Source: Septoria linicola | Taxonomy: Eukaryota > Ascomycota > Dothideomycetes > Mycosphaerellales > Mycosphaerellaceae | DNA length: 64,000 nucleotides | Direction of reading: 5' to 3' | NCBI GenBank assembly: GCA_024114885.1 | Contig: CP099426.1 | Location: 992,001 to 1,056,000, forward strand | Shown here: piece after piece, positions 34,660-45,141 of the stretch | How the letters are laid out: every line of letters starts with the position of its first letter | Position numbering within the stretch: position 1 is the first letter of the stretch | The notes under the pieces: generated by a model | Told to the model about the DNA's origin: nothing | Databases searched by the model: none | The model's input: only the letters and a program-made list of their open reading frames with translations | Position numbers and translations under genes: made by a program

Positions 34660-35308
34660 TCAACCTTCATCTTCATCTTCCCCATCCTCATCTCGGTCCT
34701 CGATCCCGCCTGCCATACCCCAGGCCTCCATCCCGCCATCGTTCTTGCTCCCTCCACTCAGCAGTGCAGAATTAACACCACCACTCTTCTCCCTTTGCGC
34801 TCGCAAGATCACCAATCTTGCCCTCCTCACAGCTTCTTCTTCAGACTTCTTGATCGTTCCACTGACTCTCACGACCTGAATCACACAGGGCTGATCTACA
34901 GGTTTGGGCAACTTGGTCACAAAAGACAAAGCTGCCCAGACCATTCTGTAGTGTGCCCTCGCCACGCGGATGATGGCTGTGGATGTTGCTGCGGAGCAGT
35001 ATTTGACTGTACAGAATTGTCAGACAATCAGAAAACTGGTGAGAACAGTCATGACGGAATGGAAGGGTAGACTAACCCTGCAAACTGCCTGCAATCATTC
35101 CAGCGCCATAATCGCCAAAGAGCTCAGAGACGCCATCCTTGACCATCCGGTGAAGAAGTTTGCCATCGAAGCGATCTGAGCTGGGACGTCGGAATTGGAT
35201 GGTCCAGGGAAGAGGTTCCTCTGATTTGCTTGGATTTGCAGTCTTGGGCTTGTCTTCTTGAGGGTAGAGGACGTTGATGAGAAGATATCGGTGCTTGATG
35301 CGGACCAT
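34660..35308 (-). CDS. POP5: RNase P/MRP protein subunit Pop5
   Basis: Two exons, 35077-35308 and 34660-35006, with a 70-base intron (35007-35076) whose removal joins SLQ to VKYCSAATSTAIIRVARAH in frame; total 192 residues. The start chosen is the second ATG of the open frame, giving MVRIKHRYLLINVLYP, the conserved Pop5 opening. Other family segments are VSELFGDYGAGMIAGSLQVKY and HYRMVWAALSFVTKL, then PCVIQVVRVSGTIKKSEEEAVRRAR. The tail is acidic, Asp/Glu rich. Pop5 is a core protein of RNase P and RNase MRP, which process tRNA 5' ends and pre-rRNA. It is head to head with ESF1 with a 242-base gap. Confidence 0.92.
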
Positions 35309-35550
35309 TTTGGCAAGTCTCAACCGTCTTCACGTGTCTTTTGGTATTTCGTAGTAGCTCGAAGAGATGTCATAGTCTTGATCATATACTTCACATGTCT
35401 GATGTCGTTGTCGTCGCCAGACTGAAAGTCGCGTCTCAAGAAAAGTCGACGAGACGAGCGCGGAACTGCTTCCGCATCATTCGAAAAAGTCCAGAAGCTC
35501 GAAAGCGAGCTCGAATCTTTGCACAATACACAACGACTACACCCTTCACC
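35309..35550. promoter_or_regulatory. Shared POP5/ESF1 divergent promoter
   Basis: Only 242 bases separate the two start codons, so both genes probably use one bidirectional promoter. No TATA box stands out. The gene pair fits joint control of RNA-processing genes. Inference from spacing. Confidence 0.5.
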
Positions 35551-37680
35551 ATGTCTGACAGTCGATTCGACGCGCTCCAGAAGGATCCTCGCTATCGATT
35601 GCCATCACGAAAAGAAGCGCGCACATCTGTCGATCCCCGCTTCAAGACACTCTTTACCGACCAGGAATTCCGCAAAAAGGCCACTGTCGATCGATATGGA
35701 CGAAAGGTGAAGCCAGAGCAGGGAAAGAAGGACTTGGAGAGATTATATAGACTCGACAAAAAAGCCAAACCAGAGCAGAAGCAGGAGCGGGAAGTAGTGG
35801 GAAGCAGCGACGAGGAGGAAAGCGGCAGCAGTGACAGCGGTGACGGTGAGGACCAGACCACGGCGAAACGAGACCCAGCGCGCGACGGCGGCTTCGATGA
35901 GTCTTCATCTAGTGAGGAGGACAGTTCGGATGAAGATGGAAGCGACGTAGAGGCCGCGGGCGACGACGACGAGGCAGATCTGGCTGATGCCACAGCGGGA
36001 CAGGAACAGACCGAGGACATTCCCATGGGCGAAGTCACCAAACGAATCGCCTGCGTGAATCTCGACTGGGACAACATCCGCGCTGCAGATATTCTTGCTG
36101 TTGCGAGCAGTTTCTTGCCTGCAAGTGGCAAGGTCGAAAGTGTGGTCATCTATCCGAGCGAGTTTGGGCGCGAGAGGCTGGAGAGGGAAGAGGTTGAAGG
36201 CCCGCCGAGGGAGATCTTTGCATCTTCGAAGCGACAGGAGCAGGATGAGGAAAGTGAGGAGGAGGAGGATGACGAGGACAGCGAGAGTGAGGATGATGAG
36301 AAGGTCAAGGAGAGACTGTTGAAGCAGCAGGCCAGTGAGGGTGAGGAGTTTGACACTGCCAAGCTGAGGCAATATCAATTAGAGCGCTTGCGGTATTACT
36401 ATGCTGTGATTGAATGCTCGGACCCAGGGACTGCGAAGATGCTGTACGACGCCATGGACGGGCGGGAGTATCTGTCCACGTCCAACTTCTTCGATCTGCG
36501 CTTTGTGCCAGACGACACATCGTTCGAAGACGATGAGGTGCACGATGAGTGTCTGCAGTTACCGCAAGGCTACAAACCAAATGACTTCCGAACAGAAGCT
36601 CTGACACACTCAAAGGTCCAATTGACCTGGGATCAAGACGATGCGACACGAAAAGAAGTACAAAAGCGGGCCTTCTCGAGAGCGGAAATGGACGACAATG
36701 ATATGCAGGCTTACATCGGATCCGACGACAGTGATGCAGACAGCACATCCTCGCGCATGTCTGTCGCAGAGAAGAAAAAGGCAGCCAAGCGAGCAAATCT
36801 GCGAGCTGCCTTGGGTCTTGGAGCTGAGCCCACAAAGTCCTCGAAAGACGACAAAGAAGTAGTAGGCGAGATGCAAATCACCTTCACATCTGGCTTGAGT
36901 AATGCAGATGGTAAGAACAAGGGCGCTGTGTTTGAGAACGAGCCTCAAGATGAGGAGTCCACGCGGCAGCGATACATCCGAAAAGAGAAGGAACGGAAGC
37001 AGAAGCGCAAGGAGCGAGCAAAGACTCGTGGTAATGGCGAAACCGTGGACTCGGATGCGGAAGATGAACCTGCAGAGGCTGCCATTGATGGCGAGCAAGC
37101 TGATTCTGAAGACGACGATCCCTTCAATGATCCGTTCTTCAACGACCCAGCTTTGGCAGCGAAGAACGAGAAGGCAGCGAAGAAAGCCGAACGAGACGCA
37201 AAACGCGCTGCAAAGGAAGCAGCAGCGGCAGAAGCCGAAGGCCGCAAAGCCGAGCTCGAACTGCTTATGGCAGGCGAAGACGGCGCTGGCAAGCATTTCG
37301 ACATGCGAGATATTGAGAAGGCCGAAAAGCTGGCAAGAAAAAAGGGCAAGCACATCAAGAAGAAGGACAAAAAGGGCGATGCAGAGGTCGATGATTTCAA
37401 GGTTGAGACGGAGGATCCTCGTTTTGCAGCACTATTTGAGTCGCATGAATATGCGATTGATCCTACGAATCCCAAGTTCAAGAAGACGAAAGGCATGGAG
37501 ACGCTGCTTGAGGAGGGGAGGAAGAAGAGGAAAGGAAGGCACAATGAGGAGGAGGATGATGGTAATGCCGCGCCGAAGGAATCGAGGAAGAAAGTCAAGG
37601 CTGAGCAGAAGGGTGCTGATGCTGGCGATGATGTGAAGGGACTCGTGGCACGGCTGAAGAGCAAAGGCAAGAAGAAATAG
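35551..37680 (+). CDS. ESF1: Pre-rRNA processing protein Esf1
   Basis: Single exon of 709 residues. The open frame extends 70 codons upstream, but the ATG at 35551 (context TTCACCATGTCT) gives the family start MSDSRFDALQKDPRYRLPS followed by VDPRFKTLFTDQEF. Acidic serine-rich stretches surround an RRM-like core (about residues 165-215, KRIACVNLDWDNIRAADILAVA and VVIYPSEFGRERL). The middle holds LERLRYYYAVIECSDPGTAKMLYDAMDG. A Lys/Glu coiled region follows, and the C-terminal NUC153 motif is near 620-640 (EDPRFAALFESHEYAIDPTNP). Esf1 acts in the nucleolus in early 18S rRNA maturation. Long antisense frames arise only from the low-complexity coding. Confidence 0.93.
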   Translation: MSDSRFDALQKDPRYRLPSRKEARTSVDPRFKTLFTDQEFRKKATVDRYGRKVKPEQGKKDLERLYRLDKKAKPEQKQEREVVGSSDEEESGSSDSGDGEDQTTAKRDPARDGGFDESSSSEEDSSDEDGSDVEAAGDDDEADLADATAGQEQTEDIPMGEVTKRIACVNLDWDNIRAADILAVASSFLPASGKVESVVIYPSEFGRERLEREEVEGPPREIFASSKRQEQDEESEEEEDDEDSESEDDEKVKERLLKQQASEGEEFDTAKLRQYQLERLRYYYAVIECSDPGTAKMLYDAMDGREYLSTSNFFDLRFVPDDTSFEDDEVHDECLQLPQGYKPNDFRTEALTHSKVQLTWDQDDATRKEVQKRAFSRAEMDDNDMQAYIGSDDSDADSTSSRMSVAEKKKAAKRANLRAALGLGAEPTKSSKDDKEVVGEMQITFTSGLSNADGKNKGAVFENEPQDEESTRQRYIRKEKERKQKRKERAKTRGNGETVDSDAEDEPAEAAIDGEQADSEDDDPFNDPFFNDPALAAKNEKAAKKAERDAKRAAKEAAAAEAEGRKAELELLMAGEDGAGKHFDMRDIEKAEKLARKKGKHIKKKDKKGDAEVDDFKVETEDPRFAALFESHEYAIDPTNPKFKKTKGMETLLEEGRKKRKGRHNEEEDDGNAAPKESRKKVKAEQKGADAGDDVKGLVARLKSKGKKK

Positions 37681-37772
37681 TGATCATTTGAATCATAATG
37701 CACAGCTACTTCAACCTTAATGCAACGGCGAGATGACCGCCAGTCTTGTGTCAAACACTCCACTCCACTCCA

Positions 37773-39957
37773 CTACAACCTCCCCTCTCCACCACTCCCA
37801 ATCCTCCCCATCAACAACGCCTCACACGTCTCTCCCTTCCTCAACACCCCCTCCACCTCCGGCAGACACAACAACGCATTCGCCCCCTTGAAACTCCCAA
37901 TCGCACTACTTCTCTGGAACCCCGTACTCGTCGCATACAATTTGCCATCCGCCTTGGCCACAACCACCACACGGTGATACTCGGCTCTCTTCGGATCAGG
38001 ACGAACGTCTTGCTCCAAGATGACAGAGACCTTCGGAAGACCAGGGGGAGATATCCCCGAGAGTTTATGCAAAGCGGGCAGGACGAAGAGGTGGAAGGTT
38101 ACGATTGCTGAGGCGGGGTTGCCAGGGAGGGAGAAGATCACCTTCGTGGTAGAGGAGTCTCGTTCGCCAGTGTTGGATTTAAACGGGACAGTAGCGAAAG
38201 TCGTCGGTTTTCCCGGTTTCATGCTCACGCGGCCAAAGTGAATTGTCCCGCCGAGTTGGCGCTCGATGGTAGGTTTGAGGAGATCCAGTTCGCCCATGCT
38301 GACGCCGCCGGATGTGATGATAACGTCGCAGGAGCGCATTGCGGAGCGGAGAGATTCTTCTAGCGCGCCGGGTTGGTCGGAGGCGATGCCGAGGTCGATG
38401 GCTTCGTAGCCTTGGCCGCGGATGGCGGTGAGCAGGGTCGGGCGGTTGGTATCGCGGACTTCGCCGAGGCGGAGGGGGCGCGAGAAGGTGTCGTGGGGGA
38501 TGATTTCGTCGCCGGTGCTGAGGACGCCGATGACCGGGCGGGTGTAGATGGAGACGTATTGAGTGCCGACGGAGGCGAGGAGGCCGAATTCGCCGCCGAT
38601 GGCGGTGATGAGGGTGTTGGCGGGGAGGATGGTGGTGCCGGAGGAGACGTCGGAGCCGGGCTCGCGGACGTTTTCGCCGGGTTTGATGGCGTCGGTGAGG
38701 ATTTCGATTTCGGCTTCTTCTTTGCCGTCTTCGGTCATGCTGCGGAGGATGGTGTCTTCGACCATGACTACTGCGGTAGCGCCTGGAGGGAGCGGTGCAC
38801 CGGTGGTGATGCGGGCTACTTCGCCGGTGTGGAGGGTGGGGATTTCTTTGCCGGCTTGGGCGTGAGATATGCTTACTACGGGAAAGAGACCTTTGGTTGA
38901 TGGGACGAGAGGGTGGCTCGAAGCTACGATGGCGTATCCGTCTACGATGCTGGCGCGGAAAGCGGGGACGGACTCTGCTGCTACCACATCTGCGGCCAAG
39001 ACAGATCCAACGATAGATTCATTGACAGGAGACTGAACGACCTTGGGGGAAGGAGTGTGTTTGGCGATCTGAGCAAGCGCTTCGTTGACCGGTAGCATAG
39101 GATATGGTGATTCTCGATATCTTCGAGAGGCTCCTGCGCTGGGATCGTTCGTGACTGGCCGGTCCTCCGGTTTGGTGTGTGCTTTTGGCCCATGATGATG
39201 GCCGTGGCCATGTCCGTGGTTATGACCATGCGAGTGCGAGTGCGAATGGTCATGGTGTTGATGGACGGATGTATCTTGAGGCGTGCTGCTTACACCTGCG
39301 TCCTTCTCAAGCTTCTTGACGCCACCAACATGTAGAGTGCGAGAGTCAGCTCCCGCAGCCTGCTGACAAGCATGCGGTAGGAGTTTCAATACAGCTTCGA
39401 GGTTCTCCTTGGCGCCTTTGGGTGATCCTGGTAGTGTGAGGATGAGAGTCTTGTTACGTACGCCAGCGACTGGACGGGCCATAGATGCGACTAGCCAATG
39501 CTTAGCTCAGCGACATGCACTCGGTCTTCAATCACTTACAAGGAGTTATGGCGAGCGAAGAGGTAAGCATTGTGTGAACGAGACCAGAGGCATGCTTGTG
39601 TATAAGTGGCGTTATTGCCTGCAAGACGATTACTTCATGTTCTCTTATATCACAATGGACGAAGCATAAGTTCGTTTCGTTTGGATAGCAGCTCACCTCA
39701 GGCGTGACATCCTTCTGTGCGAAGCCCGTACCTCCACTGGTGACAATGAGATGGACATATTCAGGCCCGTCCGTCCATTCCGTGATAGCACGTTGGATGT
39801 CGAGCACATTATCAGTCACAATCCTCGTGTCCTCGGTGTTCCATTGGTCTCCGCCTTTCTGCGAGAAGACTTCCTTGAGTGCGGGTATGCCTTTATCTGT
39901 GCTGGCGTCTTTACTTGCAGTCTCAGAGATGATCAATATTGCAGCACGTAGTGACAT
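37773..39957 (-). CDS. cnxE: Molybdopterin biosynthesis fusion protein (MogA-MoeA, gephyrin/CnxE type)
   Basis: Three exons (39697-39957, 39540-39618, 37773-39490) with introns of 78 and 49 bases, 685 residues. The N-terminal MogA-like domain (about 1-165) has the signature LIVTSGGTGFAQKDVTPE and adenylylates molybdopterin. Residues about 190-218 form a His-rich linker. The MoeA-like domain (about 240-685) has ASIVDGYAIVA, LSTGDEI, TSGGVSMGELDLLKP, MKPGKPT and SLPGNPASAIVTFHLF; it inserts molybdate. Order G then E is the animal/fungal one, opposite to plant Cnx1. The cofactor serves nitrate reductase, sulfite oxidase and xanthine dehydrogenase. Both splices restore family motifs (AITPFASMARPVAGVRNKTL). 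Confidence 0.92.
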
Positions 39958-40262
39958 GATGAGTTGTGTGAATTAATCTGGTGAAGATGGTTGGACCACA
40001 TGTAGTGAACGAGTCCGGGATGTTGTTTCCAGCATGTTGCGCGCAAAGCTGAGGCTGGATCTTGGCTGTGGCCTCTTCAACCGAACCATCTCCTTTCCTT
40101 TCACGACCATCATCAGATCATGTCGTTTACGCTCTTCTGAGCGCAGTGTCATTCATTTAAGTACTACAGGATCATCTGAGGATCACACAGGCTATTCGAT
40201 TCGCGCATTCTCAGGTATCTTTGAATGAACAAGAAGCATTTGCAGATCACTACATGATGGCC
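39958..40262. other. Intergenic region between cnxE and the CTR gene
   Basis: About 305 bases upstream of cnxE and downstream of the CTR gene. Presumed cnxE promoter. No further gene seen. Confidence 0.4.
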
Positions 40263-40867
40263 TCAATGCGATACAGTGTTACCCAAACCACCTAGTACAA
40301 AACTGCCAAGGAATACGCCTCCCAGAACGCTCAAGAAGTACCCAACATTCATCGTCATGACTGCCAACATACTATCGTGTGGGTCAGCTTAGATCATACG
40401 TTGTGGAGAGCGCTCTTCACGTACAGCAGATAGCTCACGCCGGCCAAGATGGTATCGAGACTCGCACGCGTGGCAGCCTCGTTGACCCTCCAAGGGCGTG
40501 GATGCGATCGCGTCTTTGGCTCGACACCAGGTATCTGTCGCAGGATGGATGTGTCTTGCCTTTGCACCGATCGTGACCAGATTACTTCAAAATTGCTGCG
40601 CAGGGCAACAAGCCCTCGGAACACCACCCCTAGGCAGATGAGAAAGATGCAGGTTCCGGCGTACTGGCCTATGCTTGAAGGCATCCACTTGTCCGAGTAA
40701 AGCGCTGTGTTGGTCGATGTGAAGAAGACCATCATCATTTCTGACATGCCCATCATGCTTCCATGCATTGTGGCCGACATGTCAGAAGAGGCAGTTGCGG
40801 TAGAAGAGGCCATGCTGTCCATCGATGTCGATGTGGGCATGTCCATGCCACTCATTGACATATCCAT
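40263..40867 (-). CDS. CTR-family copper transporter
   Basis: Two exons, 40425-40867 and 40263-40371, with a 53-base intron (GTACGT..GATAG), 183 residues. An upstream GTG is disregarded; the ATG at 40867 gives the Met-rich extracellular N-terminus MDMSMSGMDMPTSTSMDSM, with more Met clusters (HGSMMGMSEMMM). Three membrane segments follow: one near YAGTCIFLICLGVVFRGLVAL, then after a basic cytosolic loop ILAGVSYLLMLAVMTMNVGYF with the MxxxM copper-selectivity motif, and FLSVLGGVFLGSFVLGG with GxxxG. The family imports Cu(I) at the plasma membrane or from the vacuole as a trimer. It is divergent from a ferric reductase, which fits a reduction and uptake pair. Confidence 0.9.
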
Positions 40868-41410
40868 GGCTGTTCTCTCGGTGGTAGGTGTCACTTGTTG
40901 TAGAAGACGGTTTGACAGAGCAATTCCTTTGGAAGCGAACCAAATGTCTGGACTTTTTGCTTCTATTCAACAAGCATTGAAGCCCGACAAGCGTGGGCAC
41001 GAACATATGGAAGCCATGTGGCGGGTCACGAACATCGAAGGACCCAATGAGGGGCCCACCGCGCTGGAAACTTGCTCAAACCCGCGCACCTTATATCGGG
41101 CTAGCCGAAGACAGTACAGAATCATCGCGCTTCACAGTCGACACAACGCACCATCCCGGTCAGACACTGCATTGCAGATAAGCTTCCGGTAATCTGAGCC
41201 TTGTGATTGCTTGAGCTGTTGTTCTCCCACGCGAGATGGCGTGAATTGTGGGCTAGAACTGGTGCCGAACATCCAGACTTGAGCAAGTTGTTGATCCCTC
41301 TGCTTACCATAAACGGCACATGGCTGGAGATCACTCAAAAGGACTTTGCCCAGGGCAAACGACTACATGACCACAAGTCACCATCACCTGTATAGAAGAC
41401 ATCCGCAAGA
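40868..41410. promoter_or_regulatory. Shared CTR/ferric reductase intergenic promoter
   Basis: 543 bases between divergent starts. CTTGCTCA at 41071-41078 and its reverse complement TGAGCAAG at 41280-41287 each differ by one base from the yeast copper-sensing Mac1 site TTTGCTCA. A TTATAT element lies near 41091. Joint metal regulation is an inference; near matches of this length can arise by chance. Confidence 0.35.
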
Positions 41411-43374
41411 ATGGACGAAATGATGCACATGGGAACTCCTTGGCTGGACAAGCCATTGAGTGAAACGTATCGCATGTACGAGTGCCAATTCAACGACACC
41501 CAGCTTTGCGACTACCAGCAGGGATATTGGAGATTCTGGTCAGTCTTGAACAATACTGCTTTTCGGATCGTGCTCACCACATCTTGACTCAGGTACGAAG
41601 CAGATCACAGATATGCATTGCCGACTGTCGCGCTTTTCCTCTCCACGATCATCCTCTTTTCGATTGCCTATGTGTTCGATCAATTCGGACCGCGAACGAT
41701 CAAGCAATCGAAGCCAGGCCGACGAATCGCTGCACTGAACCGCTATCTGTCCTACAAGACATACAGAATTAGTCCTTTGGACTGGAACTCCGCTCCTCTG
41801 GGACTTCTTGTCCTTGGTGGCATTGGTCTCATCTACTTCTTATGCATGACTTTGGCACCGCAGCCGTACTACTGGCCAGACACTGCAGAGTTTGGTAGCT
41901 CTCCTCCGATTGCCACTCGAGCAGGCTGGCTCTCGCTCGCATGCATGCCTTTTGTTTTCGCCACAGCAGGGAAGAGCAATCTCATCACATTGGCCACGGG
42001 TGTCAGTCACGAGAAGTTGCAGATCTTCCACCGATGGATCTCCTACGCCTTCTTCGTCACTGCACTGGTTCACACGTTCCCGTTCATCATATACAACATC
42101 AAGACGGGGACTGTGACGGAAAGCTGGAATACCCTGGTGTTCTACTGGACAGGTGTTGTTGCTCTTGTCGCTCAGGCATGGCTGACATTTGCCTCCCTCA
42201 GTCCATTGCGGTAAGCACAAACGAGCGTGAAGTAGCTGCTATCATTACTGACTGACGATACAGGAGTCTGAGTTATGAGTGGTTCAAGTTCTCCCACTTC
42301 GTGGCAGCACTCGTCTTTGTGTTGTTTCTGTTCTTCCACTGCGATCACACACTTTCATCATGGGACTACTTCATCGCCACAGGCGTCCTCTTCTCCCTAT
42401 CCTGGCTGCATCGTCAGGTTCGCCTGTACTTCGAACACGGGGTCAATCATCGCGCCAACATCAGTCTCACCTCAAATGGCTTCATATGCGCTCGTATCCC
42501 AACCACCTCGACTTGGACCATTGGACAACACTTCTTCGTACGTTTCATGAGTCTCGGTGTCCACGCATCGACGAACCATCCATTCACGGCCTGTTCATTG
42601 CCTGTCAGTGGTAGCTTTTCCCGCAAGCTGACTTCAGAACTCGTGCTCTACATCCGGCCTCGCGGAGGCACAACAGCCCGACTGGCAAAGTTTGCCGAAG
42701 CTCACCCTAACAGTCCTATGCGTGTCGTACTTGACGGGCCGTATGGAGGGATTGATTTGCAAAAGATTCTGGCGTGTCCGCAACAGCTGGTCGTTGCTGG
42801 TGGATCTGGGGCTGGCTGGATAATGCCACTTCTCAGTGCTTTCCTGCTGAGACAGCCACTCGCAGGCTCCAGTACTCCGTCTATCAAGGTAGTTCTTGCG
42901 ACCAGAGAGGCTGCTACGAGAGGATGGTTCGAGGATGCTGTGAGGGACTTGCTTGCTGAGCACGAGATCGAGAAGCTCCCAGAAGGCCTGGACATCGACC
43001 TGTACTTTACTGGATCCCAAGAACAATCGCAGGTTCCCAGGCCACGAAGTCAGATCTCGCAGCAGCTGAACATAGCTGATAAAATGCCCACTGTCACGAA
43101 CAACGACTTGGCGCATGCCTCGGACTCTGACACCTCATCTGACCCAGCCAGAATGGCCTATGCTCGACACTTTGACCATCGCCCTGACCTGCCAGCTATC
43201 ATCAAAACAGAAGCGACGCAGAGCCCAACGACTGGCCAGCTGGGAGTCTTTGTGTGTGGGCCACTAAGCATGCAGAGTGATGTTTCAACTGCTGTTGCTG
43301 CTGAGCAGTTGGCAATAGTAAGAGGTGGACCGAAAGACATCTATCTACACATGGAGCATTTCTCTTGGGCGTGA
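41411..43374 (+). CDS. Ferric/cupric reductase, FRE family
   Basis: Three exons (41411-41538, 41593-42210, 42264-43374) with introns of 54 and 53 bases, 618 residues. Short N-terminus, then membrane segments such as LPTVALFLSTIILFSIAYVF and LGLLVLGGIGLIYFLCM. The haem-binding ferric reductase core has HRWISYAFFVTALVHTFPF and FSHFVAALVFVLFLFFHCDH. The FAD site is HPFTACSLP (cytosolic side) and the NADPH-binding glycine motif is VVAGGSGAGWIMPLL. The C-terminus is HMEHFSWA. The family reduces Fe(III) and Cu(II) outside the cell using cytosolic NADPH. The second splice (CG plus G, reading PLRSLSYEWF) restores the haem segment. Divergent from the CTR gene, which would take up the Cu(I) produced. 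Confidence 0.92.
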
Positions 43375-43510
43375 GCTGAAGGTGGTATGCCTAGCTTGCT
43401 TCCAGCGCCGTCTAGAAGGTTTCAGGCTAGAGTGAGACCAATGTTTGCTATTGTCGGCCATGCTCATGCCGGATCACAGATGAAAATTCCAGCTGTCGCA
43501 GTGCTGTAGC

Positions 43511-44518
43511 ATGAACACGCAAAGTCCAGTCTACCCAGGATCGATGCGTCATTGGCTGTTCGAGCCACCAAGCGAGGTGCTGCGGAGGATCAATCTCACC
43601 AAGACCATGCCCTTTACCGATCTGGAGCTGAGAGTGGTCATCGTCCGGCCGGGCACCCGCAATCAGGTGCTCCTCTTGAATCGCAACGGACCTGAGGTCC
43701 CAAGCATTCGCCCTGGGATGAGCATATCCGAGTCCACTACTCAAGTCGTGCTCGAAGAGCTTCGCTTACCATTGGAGCACAGATGCTTCTTTGGTATGCA
43801 GTTCGTCGATCTTGCATATGCCCCGTTTTTCCAAGACTTCGATGCTCAGGATATCCACCGCGCTATTGTCTGCATCACTGTGGCAGTGGACAACAGTGCC
43901 CTCAGATCAGGCCATGTATTGGCCTGGTACCCGGATCTTGCTGGAAGGCACCCGACGCACATCTGGGCTGATGTGACATCGTCCCAAGCATCACAAGCAT
44001 TTGGCAATGCACCTTTCAGCACGATTCGGCAGATCGACATTGATGGGAGGGTATCTTGCTTCACTCGAGCAGCTCAGGAACTCCCGCTAGCCGAACGGCA
44101 AACACTTTGCAAGGATATATTCGGCAGCATGATGTCGATCAAGGCTTTCATTGAGGGTATCATGGTAGATGATGTGCTATTTGTGACGAGTATCAAAGCA
44201 AGCAGAACACGTATGTCTTTCAGCAGGTGATCAATATAGCGGAGAACTGACCTGCTGACAAGCGAGGCAGGTATTTCCCTCCTACCAGTTCCAATAGGGA
44301 TGCACTTTGCGGCGTGTCGCCGAGCACAAGGCTTCTGGTGTGACGACCCCACGAATATCTTCGCCGTCGTTGGCAGTGTAAAGGGCTCGCTCGGTGATTG
44401 GGATGTTCAGCGGCTCCCGATGCACGATATGTTCAACGTCCCGGAAAGAGGACACGCGAATGTTGGGTGGCTGAATTGGCATACATTGCAGCCGCAGCTG
44501 TTGTGGCTACAGGAGTAG
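43511..44518 (+). CDS. Protein of unknown function
   Basis: Two exons, 43511-44210 and 44271-44518, 60-base intron (GTATGT..GGCAG) that extends the frame by 82 codons; 315 residues. No signal peptide or membrane segment. Residues about 35-60 read DLELRVVIVRPGTRNQVLLLN, followed by GMSISESTTQVVLEEL, a beta-strand plus helix arrangement vaguely like a Nudix fold, but the Nudix box is absent. The C-terminal exon is rich in Trp and Gly (GFWCDDPTNIFAVVGSVKGSLGDW, NVGWLNWHTLQPQLLWLQE). The gene follows the ferric reductase by 136 bases on the same strand. I do not recognise the family. Confidence 0.7.
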
Positions 44519-45141
44519 TCAATCAAGAAGCGGAAGGCATTGAGGGAAACAGGCCGAGCAGATGATAGTTTCACACTTGGCAGGCTCTGCTTCCAGACTA
44601 GTCTGCTGGAATATGCTCGTGGAAGGGAGTTGGTCCATCTGTGCATGCAAGACTAAATGCAGTCATCGACCACCCGAAGCAAGCTATTTCTTGGGTTCCC
44701 CATACTGCGTACGAAGTGGTCATGTAATGTTTCGCAGTCATCGTATCAGGTGTGACGAAGAGAAGAATGTTAGGCCGACTGTAATAGTCTGTATCCGCCA
44801 AGTATCAATGCTCTCGAAAAGAGCCGAATCCGAGCAAGGGAGTTCAAGCAACGCGTCTTATTCGTGACAACAAACCATAACATGGTATATCTCATCGATT
44901 TTTGGCAGTACGACTGCCCGTAATCACATACCCAAGTGCTTTGACACGTACAGTTGCAGTATTCAGCTCATGCTGTCATCTTAGTCAATTTCCAAACACG
45001 CAGATTAGACGAAAGTGCCATCATGACGATGCCTTTCACTACACGTCTGGCAGATGGCTGTAGGTCCTTCGTACTGCTAACCATGTCCTGCCGCTAGAAA
45101 CATCACAGAACAACGAGAAACAGAGACTCGATGAAAGATAC
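44519..45141. other. Intergenic region, possibly with a 5' exon of the next gene
   Basis: About 620 bases. A possible small 5' exon with ATG near 45024 and a GTAGGT..CTAG intron precede the kinase-like gene, but that splice creates a TAA, so it is not accepted. No other gene seen. Confidence 0.4.

Noticed and set aside
34453..35070. 205-codon plus-strand frame
   Set aside because: Overlaps POP5 on the other strand, which has clear family motifs and a confirmed intron.
36945..37763. 272-codon minus-strand frame rich in Ser
   Set aside because: Antisense to low-complexity Lys/Glu coding of ESF1.
43511..43760. Nudix hydrolase identity for the 43511-44518 gene
   Set aside because: The strand pattern is suggestive but the Nudix box residues are missing.
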